From Brachypterus glaber (lineage: Eukaryota > Arthropoda > Insecta > Coleoptera > Kateretidae): a stretch of DNA of 64,000 bases. The DNA is taken from NCBI GenBank assembly GCA_958510825.1, contig OY294049.1, forward strand, positions 26,990,986 to 27,054,985. Reading direction: 5' to 3'. Below, one piece after another: positions 11,541 to 25,510 of this stretch. A program made the position numbers and the translations under genes. How positions within the stretch are numbered: the stretch's first letter is position 1; each line of letters opens with the position of its first letter. The notes below the pieces were generated by a model. That model saw only the letters and a list, made by a program, of their open reading frames with translations. It did not search any database and was not told the origin of the DNA.

Positions 11541-12430
11541 TAAGACCCGAATTGTTTTTGTTGTCTATTTTTTACTCTCCAGTAAACTGTTTTTTCCCTA
11601 AGCTCCTACTTTGTTCGTTTCTTATCTTTTGAGCTCCACACACAATCACATACCTCTCTCTCTCTCACTTTCTCTCTCTCTCTCTCTCTCTCTCGTCCCT
11701 GTTTGATTTGCAAATTTTAAAATAATTTTAATATAAAAATCGATTTACATATAAATTTAATAATAATAAATAAAAGAATGAGCCAGCAAAACAAGCAGAA
11801 TCTGCTAGCTGATGTTGCTTGGGCTGAACTCATTCAAACAAATTCTTACACAGCTAGAATACATATTAAAAGAATTTATTAAATAAAATATATAATTATA
11901 ATATTGTTAATTAATAATGTGTATAATAATGTTATTAATAAATAAATAAATTATTATATTATTATTTATTATTAATAAAGGCATTAAATTAAAAAAAATG
12001 TTTCTATAACCAAAAATATATCCACAATGAATGGTCCGGATCATCTTTAAAATAGGATTTTTATTTTTAAAACCCAGTTGGCCCTTCGGTGTATTTTCTT
12101 GTATATTTTTAACTAAAAAATCGTATATTTAGAAAATGTCAAATAAACTACATAGAAAGAAGTTTGGGGCAAAAAGGTGATGACGTCCCCCCTTGCACGT
12201 CAAATTAAACCAAATAAAAATTGATGACTGTACATCAGTGATAAGGCATTTACAAAATTTTGTTGTCAGTTCTTATGGTTTCGGGGATGTAAGTTAAAAC
12301 CCTATTTTTAGCGGACTTTTAGGAGGGGCGTGCCAGCTCGCTCAGGGCTCATTTCAGGATCAACCCTTATAAAACTTTTTTCATATTTTTGGATATAGAA
12401 TCATTCCTTCAATTTAGTACCTCTAATTAT
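11541..12430. other. AT-rich stretch with one microsatellite
   Basis: Apart from the CT tract at 11653-11694 I see no gene here. The end (about 12380-12440) reads, in reverse complement, catacagggtgtctta and is similar to about 28950-28995, suggesting another copy of the acagggtg-ended family on the minus strand. Confidence 0.4.
11653..11694. repeat. (CT)n microsatellite
   Basis: About 42 bases of ctctct with one short interruption (cactttct). Confidence 0.9.
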
Positions 12431-12724
12431 AAGACACCCTGTATGTTTGAAGGTAAGGAGGTACACATACACAGCGTATCAAAAGTCCGCCCCCTTTAAC
12501 TTTTTAACGGCTTAAGATATCAACTTGAAATTGGGAACACATAAAATAAAAAACCCAAATAATTTTTTGTTATAGACGGTGTATTTGAAATAATCTCCAA
12601 AATTTTAAGGGATGATTCTACATCAGAAAATATGATAAAAAGTTCCTATAAACATATGTCTAAAAGTGCTTCGTAAGGGAGCTACGCCCCTTTGAAAGTG
12701 GCTAAAAAATCGGTTTTTATATAA

Positions 12725-13555
12725 TAACTCAGGTATAGCAAAGAGGTTTTCCCACATGAACTAATCTCAATAAGTTCCATCTTCGTATGTTATTTTTATG
12801 TACTTATTTTAACCAGGGGTGTGCGAAACGGGGGGGCCTCATCAGTTTTTGTTCCAAAACTTTTTTCTGTGAAAGTTTTTTGTGATTTTATTTTTGGTAT
12901 ATGATTTCATTGTCAAAATACATAAAAAAGGTGCTCTTGTTGTAACACTGTAGGACTAACCGTTTTCGAGAAAAAATTATTTGAAATAAAATTTCATGGT
13001 ACGAAAAATTAAATACTAGAATGTTGAAAACCGAAATTTCAATGATGCAGAGTAAATGTTCATCAAAAACTAAGAAAAAAACCTCAAACACAGGTACTTC
13101 CAAAAATCAATCCTAAGGGAGCTCGAAAAAATGAACCATTTTTAAAGGGCCATAGTATCTTTAAAAGCGATTTTTCGACATACATGTATTAAAAATTTTT
13201 TTCTTAGTTTTCGATATAGAATAACCCAGAATCATTAAAATTTTGGTTTTCAACGTTTTATTATTTAACTTTTCGTCCACTAACCGTGATATTTCACCTT
13301 CAAATTAATTTTTCTCGAAAACGGTTAGTCCTACAGTGTTACAACAAGAGTACCTTTTCTATGTATATTGACCCGAGGAATCATATACCGAAAATACACT
13401 TACAAAAAAGTTACACAGAAAAAAATTTGGAACAAACAAATGATAAAGCCTACTCGTTTCGCACGCCCCTGTTTAAAATAAGTACATGAAAATAACATAC
13501 GAAGATGGGCAATATTAAGGTTAGTTCACGAGCAAAACCTGGTTGCTATATCTTA
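12725..13555. repeat. Fold-back element with arms of about 350 bp
   Basis: The left arm (about 12725-13080) and right arm (about 13185-13555) are imperfect reverse complements. Paired words include tcttcgtatgttatttt with aaaataacatacgaaga, ggggtgtgcgaaac with gtttcgcacgcccc, and tgtaacactgtaggacta with tagtcctacagtgttaca. Open frames at 12888-13103 and 13286-13489 are mirror images from the two arms and are not genes. Confidence 0.75.
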
Positions 13556-13621
13556 AAGGGTTCCCGAGTCTGATTTGTTACACACAATAATATTGACTAT
13601 ACATATTAACTATAGATATGT

Positions 13622-14638
13622 ATATATATGAGGAGGTGACTTTCAAAACGTAGTTTTTAAAAATATTTACCCCCTCTATGAGTAAAAAAAATATTATTAG
13701 ATTAAATTTTAGCAACCTTGAAAACCCTAATATAGCAATTTTCAAATTTTACTATTTTTTTTATTTTTCCCCATTTGGACTTTTACCGCACCCCAATGTT
13801 CCCAAAAACAATCCCGTGCGAGGACTTTTGGTAACATACCTGTATGCCGAATTTCAAGTCTCTAGCTTAAAGCGTTCTTAAGTTATCGTGCTCACAAGAT
13901 TTTCCAGACAGGCCGATCGAACGACCGAACGACCGACCGATCGACAATTTTTTTTCTTTGCTTGAAATGGATTTATATCGACATAAAACGCCATCAAACT
14001 CAAAAATACGCAAAAAAAAATTTTGAAAATTTTTGCACGAATACAAGGCTTTCCGAAATTTTAAAAAATTTTAAAATGGGAAAGCAAAATAGGTTCATAC
14101 ATTGAGAATGTATGTACAATGTACAATATGGGTCTATTTATAAGTTACGTAACACTCTGGAGGGAGACCCCCTCTCCCCCTAGTGTCATGTTGTGTGTTG
14201 AGTTAAATGGAAAAAGCGTTACACAGAGAGGTCCAAAATAGTAAAAAAAGGTTTTACATAATATAAGGACAGCTCCTGTATACTATTTGTATCTATACTT
14301 ACCTAAAAAATATTTAAAAAATCAATATCACAAGAGATTCTATTAATAATATTCATATTCATTTAAATGCTGGACTATCAAAACGCAGTTTTTATGCTTT
14401 GACTTTCAAAACGCAGTTTTTGATTTTTTGAATATGCAATTTTTTTAATAATTAGTGAAACTGATTTAATTCGCCAATGTAATTTAACTATTCTCTCTAA
14501 AATAGATAATACCTGATGTTCATTGGTATTATAAAAGCTGTTATAGTTCCTAAATTAATACTTGGTTGATATCTCGAAATGTGTTATTTGTCAAAAACTG
14601 CGTTTTGAAAGTCAGCTCCTCATATATCAGTGTTTTCA
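13622..14638. mobile_element. MITE-like element with TIRs of about 32 bp
   Basis: The left end reads atgaggaggtgactttcaaa and the right end is its inverted partner tttgaaagtcagctcctcat, with pairing running on into the caaaacgtagttttt sequence. The body contains one copy of the unit that forms the array at 24.4-25.5 kb (13660-13760), the agtctctagcttaaagcgtt module and a gaccgaacgaccgaccga tract at 13921-13938. No ORF of substance. Flanking TATAT words are too simple to prove a duplication. Confidence 0.65.
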
Positions 14639-14852
14639 AATAAAAAACCGATATTCGATTTTTATCTTTTAAGAATACGAAAGTTTTTAATTTTTATTTA
14701 TCGATAACTTTTTTTTCCACCCAACTGGTTTAAAAAAATCAAGATAAAAAAAATAAAAATGTAAATATTGAAAACCTCGCGTCAACGCTAGAATCCACGC
14801 GGTGCCTATGCGAGCACTCGAAATTCGCCGAGTACTGGCTATAACTATACAG

Positions 14853-17166
14853 TAGGGTGGTCGCGAAAATTCAAATTGAATATACGAATGTTACCTACAC
14901 AAAAATTTGTTGCCCTTTATGGTAATATGAATTATCCAAAATTTGAAGTCAATCGAAATACGTTAAGGCACCGTACAGTGGTCCTAAAGTTTTTAAACCC
15001 ATTTTACGAGCTTCTTTAATTTTAAATTTATAAATTAGCAGATTTTGAAATCTTAAACTTTTATCAACTAAAATTGTTGCCTAATTTGTGACTATTGCTT
15101 ACGTAAAATTTAAGGTGGATCGCAAGTCGTTTAGAGTTGGTACAAGAACCTTAAACCTCAAAAAATCCATAATTTTACTAGCTTTTTTTATCCATTTTCT
15201 ACTCTTGTATCCACATGGTGTAAAAATGTTAACGGGCCCTAGTCTGAAATTGTAGACCCATACATGTATATTATATATGCAAAATTTGAGGAGAATCGGA
15301 AATAGTTAGCAGGTCGCGCAAGAGCCGTAAATGTTTAAAAATGGACGATTTTAACTCTTTTTTTACTTTAAAATTAAAAAAATATATATGAGATTTTAAG
15401 ATTACAAATATTTTTATTTTTTTTTGCTCTTATACTGGTTTTACTTTTTTTTAGTTTTTATTTAACTTAAATTTCTAGTTTGTTAGTTTGTTACTATGTT
15501 AGTTTGTTAGTTAGTTTGTTTGTTAAGCAGGACACCTTAGGTTAATGATAGAAAGCTGAAATTTGGTATAGTTATTTATCTTCGAAGACAATACAATATA
15601 ATAAAATAAAATAATTTCCCCAACCCCCCCTCCTCGTTGGGGAGGTATACCTCTTTTTCAATTCTTACCAATATGTTTGTGTAAATTTTGTACTGACGGT
15701 TTTTGCACTCACTAGAGCTAAATATAATATTTAAAAAAAATACCCCCACCCCCTAGGGGCAATTTAAATATTTATAAAAAGTCGTTTAAAAATATATTCT
15801 ACTTTTTATACCCAAACTGGATTCTCGTTAAGCTCTTATATCACTTTCAGATTTCTAGTTTATATAAATTAAAATGTATAATTATATACCGGCTAACACA
15901 AGAAGTATTGCCTACGAATTATCTCCGTAACCATAAAAGATAACTTATAGAAATATATATGAACCGTAAATACCCCCATTTTGATATCGTCATAAAAAAT
16001 ATCACTTCCGGCCTAAGCGGAAAATGGCGTTATTTTAGTTTTTTTTTAATTCATCAACTTTAACGCCAGCTTGTGCTAAATTTTTAAATGAAACGACCTA
16101 TTTTTGATTTTGCTAAATTAAAAATTCAGGTATACTCTACAAGAAAAATGTACAAACACCCTAATAGGGTTGACCCTTTTCGGGGAAAATTGCCATGTTC
16201 CGTTGGGAGCTATACTGAATAGAATATATTTTTAAACGACTTTTTATAAATATTTAAATTGCCCCTAGGGGGTGGGGGTCATTTTTTTAAATATTATATT
16301 TAGCTCTAGTGAGTGCAAAAACCGTCAGTACAAAATTTACACAAGCATATTGGTAAGAATTGAAAAAGAGGTATACCTCCCCAACGAGGGGTGGGGTGGG
16401 GGAATTATTTTATTATATTGTATTGTCTTCGAAGATAAATAACTATACCAAATTTCAGCTTTCTATCATTAACCTAAGGTGTCCTGCTTAACAAACAAAC
16501 TAACTAAGAAACTAACATAGTAACAAACTAACAAACTAGAAATTCGGGTTAAATAAAAACTTAAAAAAAGTAAAACCAGTATAAGAGCAAAAAGAAAATA
16601 AAAATATTTGTAATCCTAAAATCTCATATATATTTTTTTAATTTTAAAGTAAAAAAAGAGTTAAAATCGTCCATTTTTAAACATTTACGGCTCTTGCGCG
16701 ACCTGCTAACTTTTTCCGATTCTCCTAAAATTTTGCATATATAATATACATGTATAGGTCTACAATTTCAGACTAGGGCCCGTTAACATTTTTACACCAT
16801 GTGGATACGAGGGTAGAAAATAGATAAAAAAAGCTAGTAAAATTATGGATTTTTTGAGGTTTAAGGTTCTTGTACCAACTCTAAACGACTTGTGATCCAC
16901 CTTAAATTTTACGTAAGCAATATTCACAAATTAGGCAACAATTTTAGTTGATAAAAGTTTAAGATTTCAAAATCTGCTAATTTATAAATTTAAAATTAAA
17001 GAAGCTCGTAAAATGGGTAAGTTTAAAAACTTTAGGACCACTGTGCGGTACCTTAACGTATTTCGATTGACTTCAAATTTTGGATAATTCATATTACCAT
17101 AAAGGGCAACAAATTTTTGTGTAGGTAGCATTCGTATATTCAATTTGAATTTTCGCGACCACCCTA
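14853..17166. mobile_element. hAT-type fold-back transposon (2314 bp)
   Basis: The ends tagggtggtcgcg (14853-14865) and cgcgaccacccta (17154-17166) are flanked by an identical 8-bp word, ctatacag (14845-14852 and 17167-17174). The arms, about 970 bp each (to about 15830, and from about 16200), pair with only scattered mismatches. The loop of about 370 bp holds no transposase. Features mirrored in the arms include tgttagtttgttactatgtt runs and cccctagggg. The minus-strand ORF at 16982-17185 is arm sequence. The 8-bp duplication and TAG ends fit hAT, but the sequence is unrelated to the fold-back at 9709. High arm similarity suggests fairly recent formation or arm conversion. Confidence 0.9.
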
Positions 17167-17339
17167 CTATACAGTGAGAAATCATTACGGTATTAAATAC
17201 TAAATTACTTTGTATATTTGGTACCCGTCGCCAACTTAGTTATTGAATATAAGTAGTTACAGTAAAATATAACATGTCGTTTTACTGTTACCGTAAAAAT
17301 TTCTATTCAATAATAATTATAATTATTATAATTAAAATT

Positions 17340-17830
17340 TCTAGGGGTTACTGAAGAATTTCAAAAGATTCAAAATAAGGCCATGAGAATTCTATTAGTA
17401 TGTAGTATACACTCCAATAAAAACTATGTTAGATGTTCTAAATTTCAAGTCTGTTGAACAAAGAATAAGGTATAAGGCTTTGGATATGGTTTACAAAATT
17501 AAAAATCAAATGGCTCCAAATTATTTACACAATAAACTTACTTTTGTAAACGAAGTACACGAACATAATACAAGACGAAGAAACGATTTTTATGTAGAAA
17601 CACCTTCATCAACAAAAATATATAGTACTTTTTTCTGTAAAGGCCTAATATACTACAATGAACTACCTGTGATGTTAAAAAACTGTGATAACTACAACAA
17701 GTTTAAACATTTATTAGCTGCTTATATAAAAAGAAATGTTATATCATAAGTTAAATTATAATTTTTTATATTTATGTAATTATTTTATGTACCATTATTT
17801 TAGAATGTAAAAATAGCAATTTGCTAATAA
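17340..17830 (+). pseudogene. 3' end of a CR1/L2-like LINE
   Basis: The frame at 17426-17749, extended upstream in another frame by EEFQKIQNKAMRILL (from about 17350), is the C-terminal region after the RT domain of CR1/L2/Daphne-type LINEs. Visible motifs are the IQNKAMRI helix, RIRYKALDMVYKIKNQMAPN, HNTRRRNDF and a closing KFKHLLAAYIKRN. The copy is 5' truncated, with one frame change near 17410, and ends in a tract with acttagttacttacttac. 5' truncation is the usual outcome of LINE integration. Confidence 0.7.
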
Positions 17831-18639
17831 ACGATTACTTAGTTACTTACTTACAAATATACCAAACTATTCAGTAGGTATTTAATATGGTAACATAATA
17901 TGTTTACAAAGAAGAACCTTCTATAGTACACAACCTTTATTGTATTTTATATTTAAAATGCTACTATGTAAAAATTTCATATTCCTGTATTTCTGGATTA
18001 TTATTATTATGTTTAGATTTGGTTATGCAATTTCTTTCCCATATGCTATAATATATTATAATGCTATTCAGATACACAACTTTTAACAGTGGGTGTTATA
18101 TTGCGGTTTTTCTTGATATACTTCACAAAATTTGGAACAGAAAAAACATATTACTATATTGAAACGTGTCGCCCCCTATACTTACATTTTTGTTTAATAA
18201 TTTTTTCAAAAAAATTTCTTTTAAAGTTTATTTGAGCTTTTCTCCCATTTTTTATAATTTTTCTATTCGCGCCTCCAATAACTTTTTCATTTATAAATGA
18301 TTTCTTTTTAAAAACATATGGATTTTTTCTCTCGTATTTTTTTTTAATTTCATATCGATCGGACATTCCTTAAAATATTATAATACACGACGAACAAAAT
18401 AAGGTAATATTAAAATTAGGTTTTTTTCGAAGATGACCAAACCTAAGATTAAGTTTTAAAAGGAACGAGCCCTACCATATCTAACTTAATACTCTCCAAA
18501 CGTTTCTGATTTTACATAAACCAAACTTCTCTGATTTTACATAAACATCTTTATTTGTTACATTTTAAGATTAAAGTGGCCCAGCAGAGACGCAATTGTT
18601 TAAAATAAATTGAGTATATTGAGTCTAGATGAATTGACG

Positions 18640-19050
18640 ATGGTCTCGACCGCATGCTCCATAGATAAAAAGTCCATAGATGCATGTAAATGTGATTCAA
18701 TACAAAGACATGTAAAATTTACTAGATTTTACATGTAATTTTACAATTGTACATATAATTTTAAAATTTTATATGCACATTACATGTAAAATTACATGTC
18801 AAATCTAGTAAATTTTACAGAGTTCACTGTAAGCAATAAATATGTAAATTTACATGCAGAATCATAGGTAATATGTTGTCATGCAGAGATAAGTAAAAGT
18901 TACGATATATTGCATGTAATTTTACGATTTTATATAAATATTACATCTAAATTACATGTAATATTTATATAACATTGTAAAATTACGATTTTATATTAAT
19001 ATTACATCTAACTTACATGTAATATTCATATAAAATTAAAAAATTACATG
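18640..19050. repeat. acatgtaaaatt inverted-repeat cluster
   Basis: Short words acatgtaaaatt and aattttacatgt alternate in both orientations with atttatataaatattacatg units. The block borders the TIR element starting near 19051 and shares aatcataggtaat with both of its ends, so it may be an expanded subterminal region of the same family. No ORF. Confidence 0.6.
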
Positions 19051-20569
<1,519 letters not shown>

Positions 20570-20570
20570 C

Positions 20571-22042
20571 ATGCTACTATTAAAAAAAGAAACCTAAATA
20601 TGGCTTATATTGACTACTACAAAGCATATGACTCTATTCCTCACAATTGGTTACTTTATACACTGGAAATTTATAAAATACATCCAACAATTATAAATTT
20701 GCTTAAAGAAATAATGAAAAATTGGATGGTATTTCTTTATTTAGGTGGTGTTCTTATTGGAAATGTCAAAATAACGGGTGGTATTTATCAAGGTGATACA
20801 TTTAGTCCACTATGGTTTATTTTAGCTTTAAATCCGTTATCATCTATCTTAAGAAATACTAATTGTGGATACAGATGGATAATAAGACAAAATCATCGCA
20901 TTAGTCATCTACTTTTTATGGATGATTTAAAACTCTATGCAGAAAGTAAGCAACAACTTGAGAAGTTAATACAAAAAACGAAACAATTTAGTAAAGATAT
21001 ACATATGAAATTTGGGCTGGATAAATGTGCTTATATTAATCTTTATAAGGGCAAAATTGTTGAGCAAAGAGAGCAGATTAATGAAATAAGTGCTTTACCT
21101 ATAGACGAAACTTACAAATATTTAGGTATTGCGCAAAATAGAATTATATCTCATACCACATTAAAAGCCCAATTTAAGGAAAAATATAGATCCAGATTAA
21201 CCAAAATTTTAAACACTAGTCTTAACGCAAAAAATCTTGTTTTGGCAATTAATACATGGGCGATACCAATATTGACATATTCTTTCGGAATTTTGAAATA
21301 CTCCAATGTAGACCTAAATGAGATAGATAGACTAACACGAAGATTATTAAAGAAATTTAGATATCACCATCCAAAATCTGCTATAGAGCGTGTTTATCTT
21401 CCAAGAAGTGAAGGCGGTAGAGGACTTGTAAACATTCAAAATTTATATAGAAACCAAGAAAAACTTTTAAAAGAACACTTTTTAAACAGTGACAACCCTC
21501 TTGTACAAAAAGTTTGCCTATTGGATAATAATTATACACCATTGAACCTCACAGATATTTTAAATGTTCCTGTCATAAGAAGTACTGAAGATTTAAAAGT
21601 ATCCTGGAAAAATAAAAGTTTACATGGAAAATATCCTAAACTAATTGAAAAAGAGCAAGTCAATAAAGAAAACTCCCTGTTATGGCTTAAAAAAGGAGAA
21701 CTACATGCAGAAACCGAGGGATTTATAATTGCAATACAGGATGGAGTTATTAAAACAAGAAACTACAGGAAACATATTCTAAAAGAAAATATAGTAGACA
21801 CTTGCAGAAGATGCCATAAACCTGGGGAAACAACAGAACCTATAATAGCAGCATGCCCTATGCTATCAGATAATGAATACCTTGGTAGACATAATCAAAT
21901 CGCCAAAATTATACATATACAACTGGGCATAAAATACAAACTTTTGGAAAATCCGTACCCTTTTTATAAATATCAACCCAGTCCTGTTTTGGAGTCAAAT
22001 GATACAATTATTTATTGGGATAGAATTATAAGAACGGCTTAA
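20571..22042 (+). CDS. R4/Dong-like LINE reverse transcriptase, partial
   Basis: From 20600 the frame is open for 480 codons. It starts in the RT palm ([19 protein letters not shown]) and reads on through [14 protein letters not shown] and FMDD (residues 106-109), the MDD form of the catalytic motif seen in R2/R4-type elements. A thumb follows, then a C-terminal Cys motif starting with C402 and C405 and continuing [14 protein letters not shown]. The expected His of that CCHC motif reads Pro here. The N-terminal zinc fingers and early RT are missing (5' truncation at about 20571), and the frame ends at [10 protein letters not shown], before the restriction-like endonuclease core, where a 138-bp duplication and a scaffold gap begin. 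Elements of this type make cDNA at a nicked target; the Bombyx relative Dong inserts in TAA repeats. Confidence 0.85.
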
Positions 22043-22173
22043 AAAAGGAGAACTACATGCAGAAACCGAGGGATTTATAATTGCAATACAGGATGGAGTT
22101 ATTAAAACAAGAAACTACAGGAAACATATTCTAAAAGAAAATATAGTAGACACTTGCAGAAGATGCCATAAAC
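22036..22173 (+). repeat. 138-bp direct duplication abutting the scaffold gap
   Basis: Bases 22036-22173 repeat 21684-21821 with no difference that I can see, offset by 352, and run straight into the N block. This is most simply a contig-edge artefact (an unmerged overlap), though a real tandem duplication cannot be excluded. Confidence 0.9.
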
Positions 22174-22373
22174 NNNNNNNNNNNNNNNNNNNNNNNNNNN
22201 NNNNNNNNNNNNNNNNNNNNNNNNNNNNNNNNNNNNNNNNNNNNNNNNNNNNNNNNNNNNNNNNNNNNNNNNNNNNNNNNNNNNNNNNNNNNNNNNNNNN
22301 NNNNNNNNNNNNNNNNNNNNNNNNNNNNNNNNNNNNNNNNNNNNNNNNNNNNNNNNNNNNNNNNNNNNNNNNN
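22174..22373. other. Scaffold gap (200 N)
   Basis: Exactly 200 N, a common placeholder length. The C-terminus and 3' UTR of the Dong-like LINE probably lie in or were lost at this gap. Confidence 1.
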
Positions 22374-23640
22374 TGGATGTAAAATTCTAGCTAAGATCCA
22401 GCTTCGGATTCAGAGACCCCAGAATATGACCTTTTTCTTTTTATGTGTGCCTGTGTCATCTTTCAGCTCAGGGTTGTCAAGGGTATAATATATTTATATT
22501 TATCTATAATAATTATTATAATTAAAGTATTGGCCTGAAGGGAAAATTAATTTTCGTTGAATAGGATAGTGTTGCTTCCCTTTTGAATTTACGAATATTA
22601 TGTACTTAATTCAAACTTTATGACAATTTATGGTTGCTTATTTTCATAAAACCACGTTTCTTGATAAGGTACGCTAAGGGAATATAAATATATAAATTTT
22701 GGCTAAAGAAATTTATCTCTTATTTTAGTTAAAAAAAGCTTTTTAAATTTTTTTACACCGGCCACTAAAAAATAAATTACTTTTAACCATTGCCGAACTA
22801 ATGATAAAATGAGTTACTTTTCGCACACGTTAGGGGGAATTAGAATTAGAAAATTTAAATAAAAATGCAAACGAAAAAATGTGTTTTTTAAAACCTTATG
22901 CAAACTGTATAAATGTACCCCTCTGTGGGGTACCTTCGTACAGTATAAAAAAAATCTGTGTTGCTATTACGTTTATTATTATCTGAGTTATTATCACGTT
23001 AATGGAAAATAAACTTAAAATTAACAAAAAACAACAGTACAATTTTAAATTAAAATTAAATTCGAGTGGTTGATTGCTGGTCGGAACTTTCCTCCCCTCC
23101 TCGAGTTTTCGTCTACCGCGCCACTTCTTGTAAGTATTTTCTTATATTTTTTTGCCATGATTCTAAAAAAATTAACATATCAAATTTATATCCCCAGCAA
23201 CACATTACCGAAGGGCTATCACTGGGCCATCAACCCGTATGATGGCCTAGTGATGGCCCGTCGGTAAAGTTTTGCTGAGTTTGAAGGAGGCATGTGTATA
23301 TAGACCTATACGAATGTACCCCTTCGACACCGTATGAATCTGCCCCTTATGCAGTTATTTATATTTTGTAAAAATAATCATGATTCAAGTATAAATACTT
23401 TCTAATTTATTATTAAAACATGATTTTGACTATGTTACCATAACAAAAATACCTAAAACAAGAAGCACTCCTGCCACTCACTGGCAGATCTGGCACGAAA
23501 AGAGATATATGCAAATTCAAGTAATAAAACCTTTTGGTTTTCATGTAAGTAAAGATGTACGAATGTTCCCCGTGTACGAATGGTGTCAAACTCCCCCTAG
23601 GTAATATACAATTAAGACATAAGTAAAATTCATTCCGGAG
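22374..23640. other. AT-rich stretch without recognised genes
   Basis: The first 90 bases resemble the internal repeat of the 19.05-20.36 kb element (gattcagagaccccagaatatgacc is close to about 20105-20160). Near 23200-23275 ggctatcactgggccatcaa and its partners form a short direct and inverted cluster around gatggcccgtcgg. Nothing else was recognised. Confidence 0.4.
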
Positions 23641-24440
23641 AAAATAACTTGTTGAAAATATTCTTGGCCGACCAAAAGAGCATCTCGATGCTTTATTGGC
23701 TAAATCTTTTGTAACTAATATAAAGGATATACGCCGTTCTGGTAGATATTTTGAAATTAAAAAGACTGGTTTTTAGGTCAAGGCCTTGGTTTAAAACTGA
23801 CAATTTTAATGATAGGCTATTATTATACAGCCCGCAGTTTTTAAAATCAAAAACTACCCCCAGATCAAACATTCTTTTATCGAATTTTGTCAAATATACA
23901 ACTTCAACGACGGTCATATTTAAAAATTCACAAACATTTTATGAGATGACACCACTGGCATGCGGACCCTGTGCACTAGAATTCTATCAATTTCCGAAAT
24001 TGTACATTTGACTGGTGCAGTAACTCTAAAATTTTTAAGACTATCAGTCATATGTAAAATTGCGGCAAATAATAAATTTTTTTAGGGCACGGAGTCCGCC
24101 TACCACTAAGGTCTCTAGATATGTGGCGCAGCATAGGAAACTGAACTAGAGTTTACAGATTTAGTGTCCTTATCTACCACTAGTGTCATCTCGTAAGATT
24201 TTTGTGAACTTCTAAATATATCCTCAGTTGAAGTTGTATATTTTGAACATCTCAAAAATTCGTATATCTGTCTGTCTGGCCTTGTGTTACTTATTTTTTT
24301 TACATGATAACTCAAGAATGAATTATTCGATCGACTTGAAATTTTTACGAAACATAAAGTTCTGTAAGAGGAAAAACCCTGTTGTTCTTGAAAATATTCC
24401 CCCGAAAACAAAAAAGGGGGTTTAAACTTTTTACAAAATC
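23641..24440. repeat. Fold-back fragment and shared module
   Basis: Bases 23890-23960 (aaatatacaacttcaacgac, tgagatgacaccactgg) pair with 24170-24245 (ccactagtgtcatctcg, ttgaagttgtatatttt). Downstream lie tctgtctgtctggcc at 24268-24282 and gataactcaagaatgaatta followed by cgatcgacttgaaattt (24306-24342), the module shared with other elements here. The frames at 23693-24425 come from these repeats. Confidence 0.55.
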
Positions 24441-24459
24441 GAAATTAGAAAAAATTATT

Positions 24460-25510
24460 ATAAGATTCAGTTTTAGCTACCTCAAAAACCCCAATATATA
24501 AATTTTCAAGAAAACTACCCTCTACTCCTCAGGGGGTGAAGTAAGAATATTTTTATTATCAGATTCACTTTCAGCAACTCAAAAACCCCAATATACTAGT
24601 TTTCACGAAAACTACCCCTACCCCTCAGGGGGTGAAATTAGAACAAAATATTATCAGATTCATATTTTTCGACCCCAAAAACCCCTACCATACCAATTTT
24701 GACAGAAATATTGAAAATATTTAAAAATATTAACCCCCTCACCCTGCGGGGGCTGAGTTAAAATTTTTTTATTATAAGATTCAATTTCAGCAACCTTAAA
24801 AACCGAAAAATACATTTTTTTACAAACATTTGAAAATTGCTATATAGGGGTTTTTAAGGTTTCTGAAATTGAATCTGATAATAAAAATTTTCCAACTCCG
24901 CCCCCGCAGGGGTAAGGGGGTAAATATTTTAAAATAATTTCTTCAAAATTAGTATATAGAGGTTTTTGGGGTCGATGAGTATAAATCTGATAATAAATTT
25001 TTCCTAATTTCACCCACTGAGGGGTGGGTGGTAGTTTTAGTAAAAACTGGTATATTAAGGTTGCTAAAAGTGAACCCGATAATAAAAAAATTCTAAATCC
25101 ACCCCCAAATGGGAGGGAGGTAGTTCTTGTGAAAATTGGTATATTGGGGTTTTTCAGGTTTCTGAAAGTAAATCTGATAATAAAAAAAACTTACTCCACC
25201 CCTAGAACTGGATTCTATAATAAAATTTTTCCAATTTCACCCCCTGACGGGTGGGGGTATTTTTTTAGAAAATTGGTATATTGGGGTTATTAAGGTTGCT
25301 GAAAGAGAATATGATAAAACAAAAAAAAAAGTCCAAACTCCACCCCCTGAGGGGCGTTCGTGAAAATTTGTGTATTGGAGTTTCTGAGGTTGTTGAAAGT
25401 GAATCTGATAATAGAAAAATTCTAACTCCACCATGTAAGGGGCGGGGGTAGTTTTCGTGAAAATTGGTATATTTTAAGGTTGCTAAAAGTAAATCTGATA
25501 AAAAAAAATC
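24460..25510. repeat. Tandem array that switches orientation (about 95-120 bp unit)
   Basis: About four units run forward from 24460 (marker attcactttcagcaactcaa, then accccaatata and a G/C-rich cccctcagggggtga block). From about 24815 some eight units run in reverse (marker aaggttgctgaaagtgaatc, then tgataata). Unit starts are spaced roughly 80-120 bp. One isolated forward unit lies in the MITE at 13660-13760. There is no ORF beyond frames created by the repeat. Confidence 0.85.

Noticed and set aside
12888..13489. Two small frames sharing similar residues
   Set aside because: They are translations of the two arms of one fold-back element.
18154..18366. 70-codon Lys-rich minus-strand frame
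   Set aside because: AT-driven composition with no conserved motif; not supported as a gene.
24460..25510. Regular repeats that might suggest a CRISPR array
   Set aside because: Units are diverged along their whole length with no unique spacers, the orientation flips, and the genome is eukaryotic. The same holds for 40190-41040.
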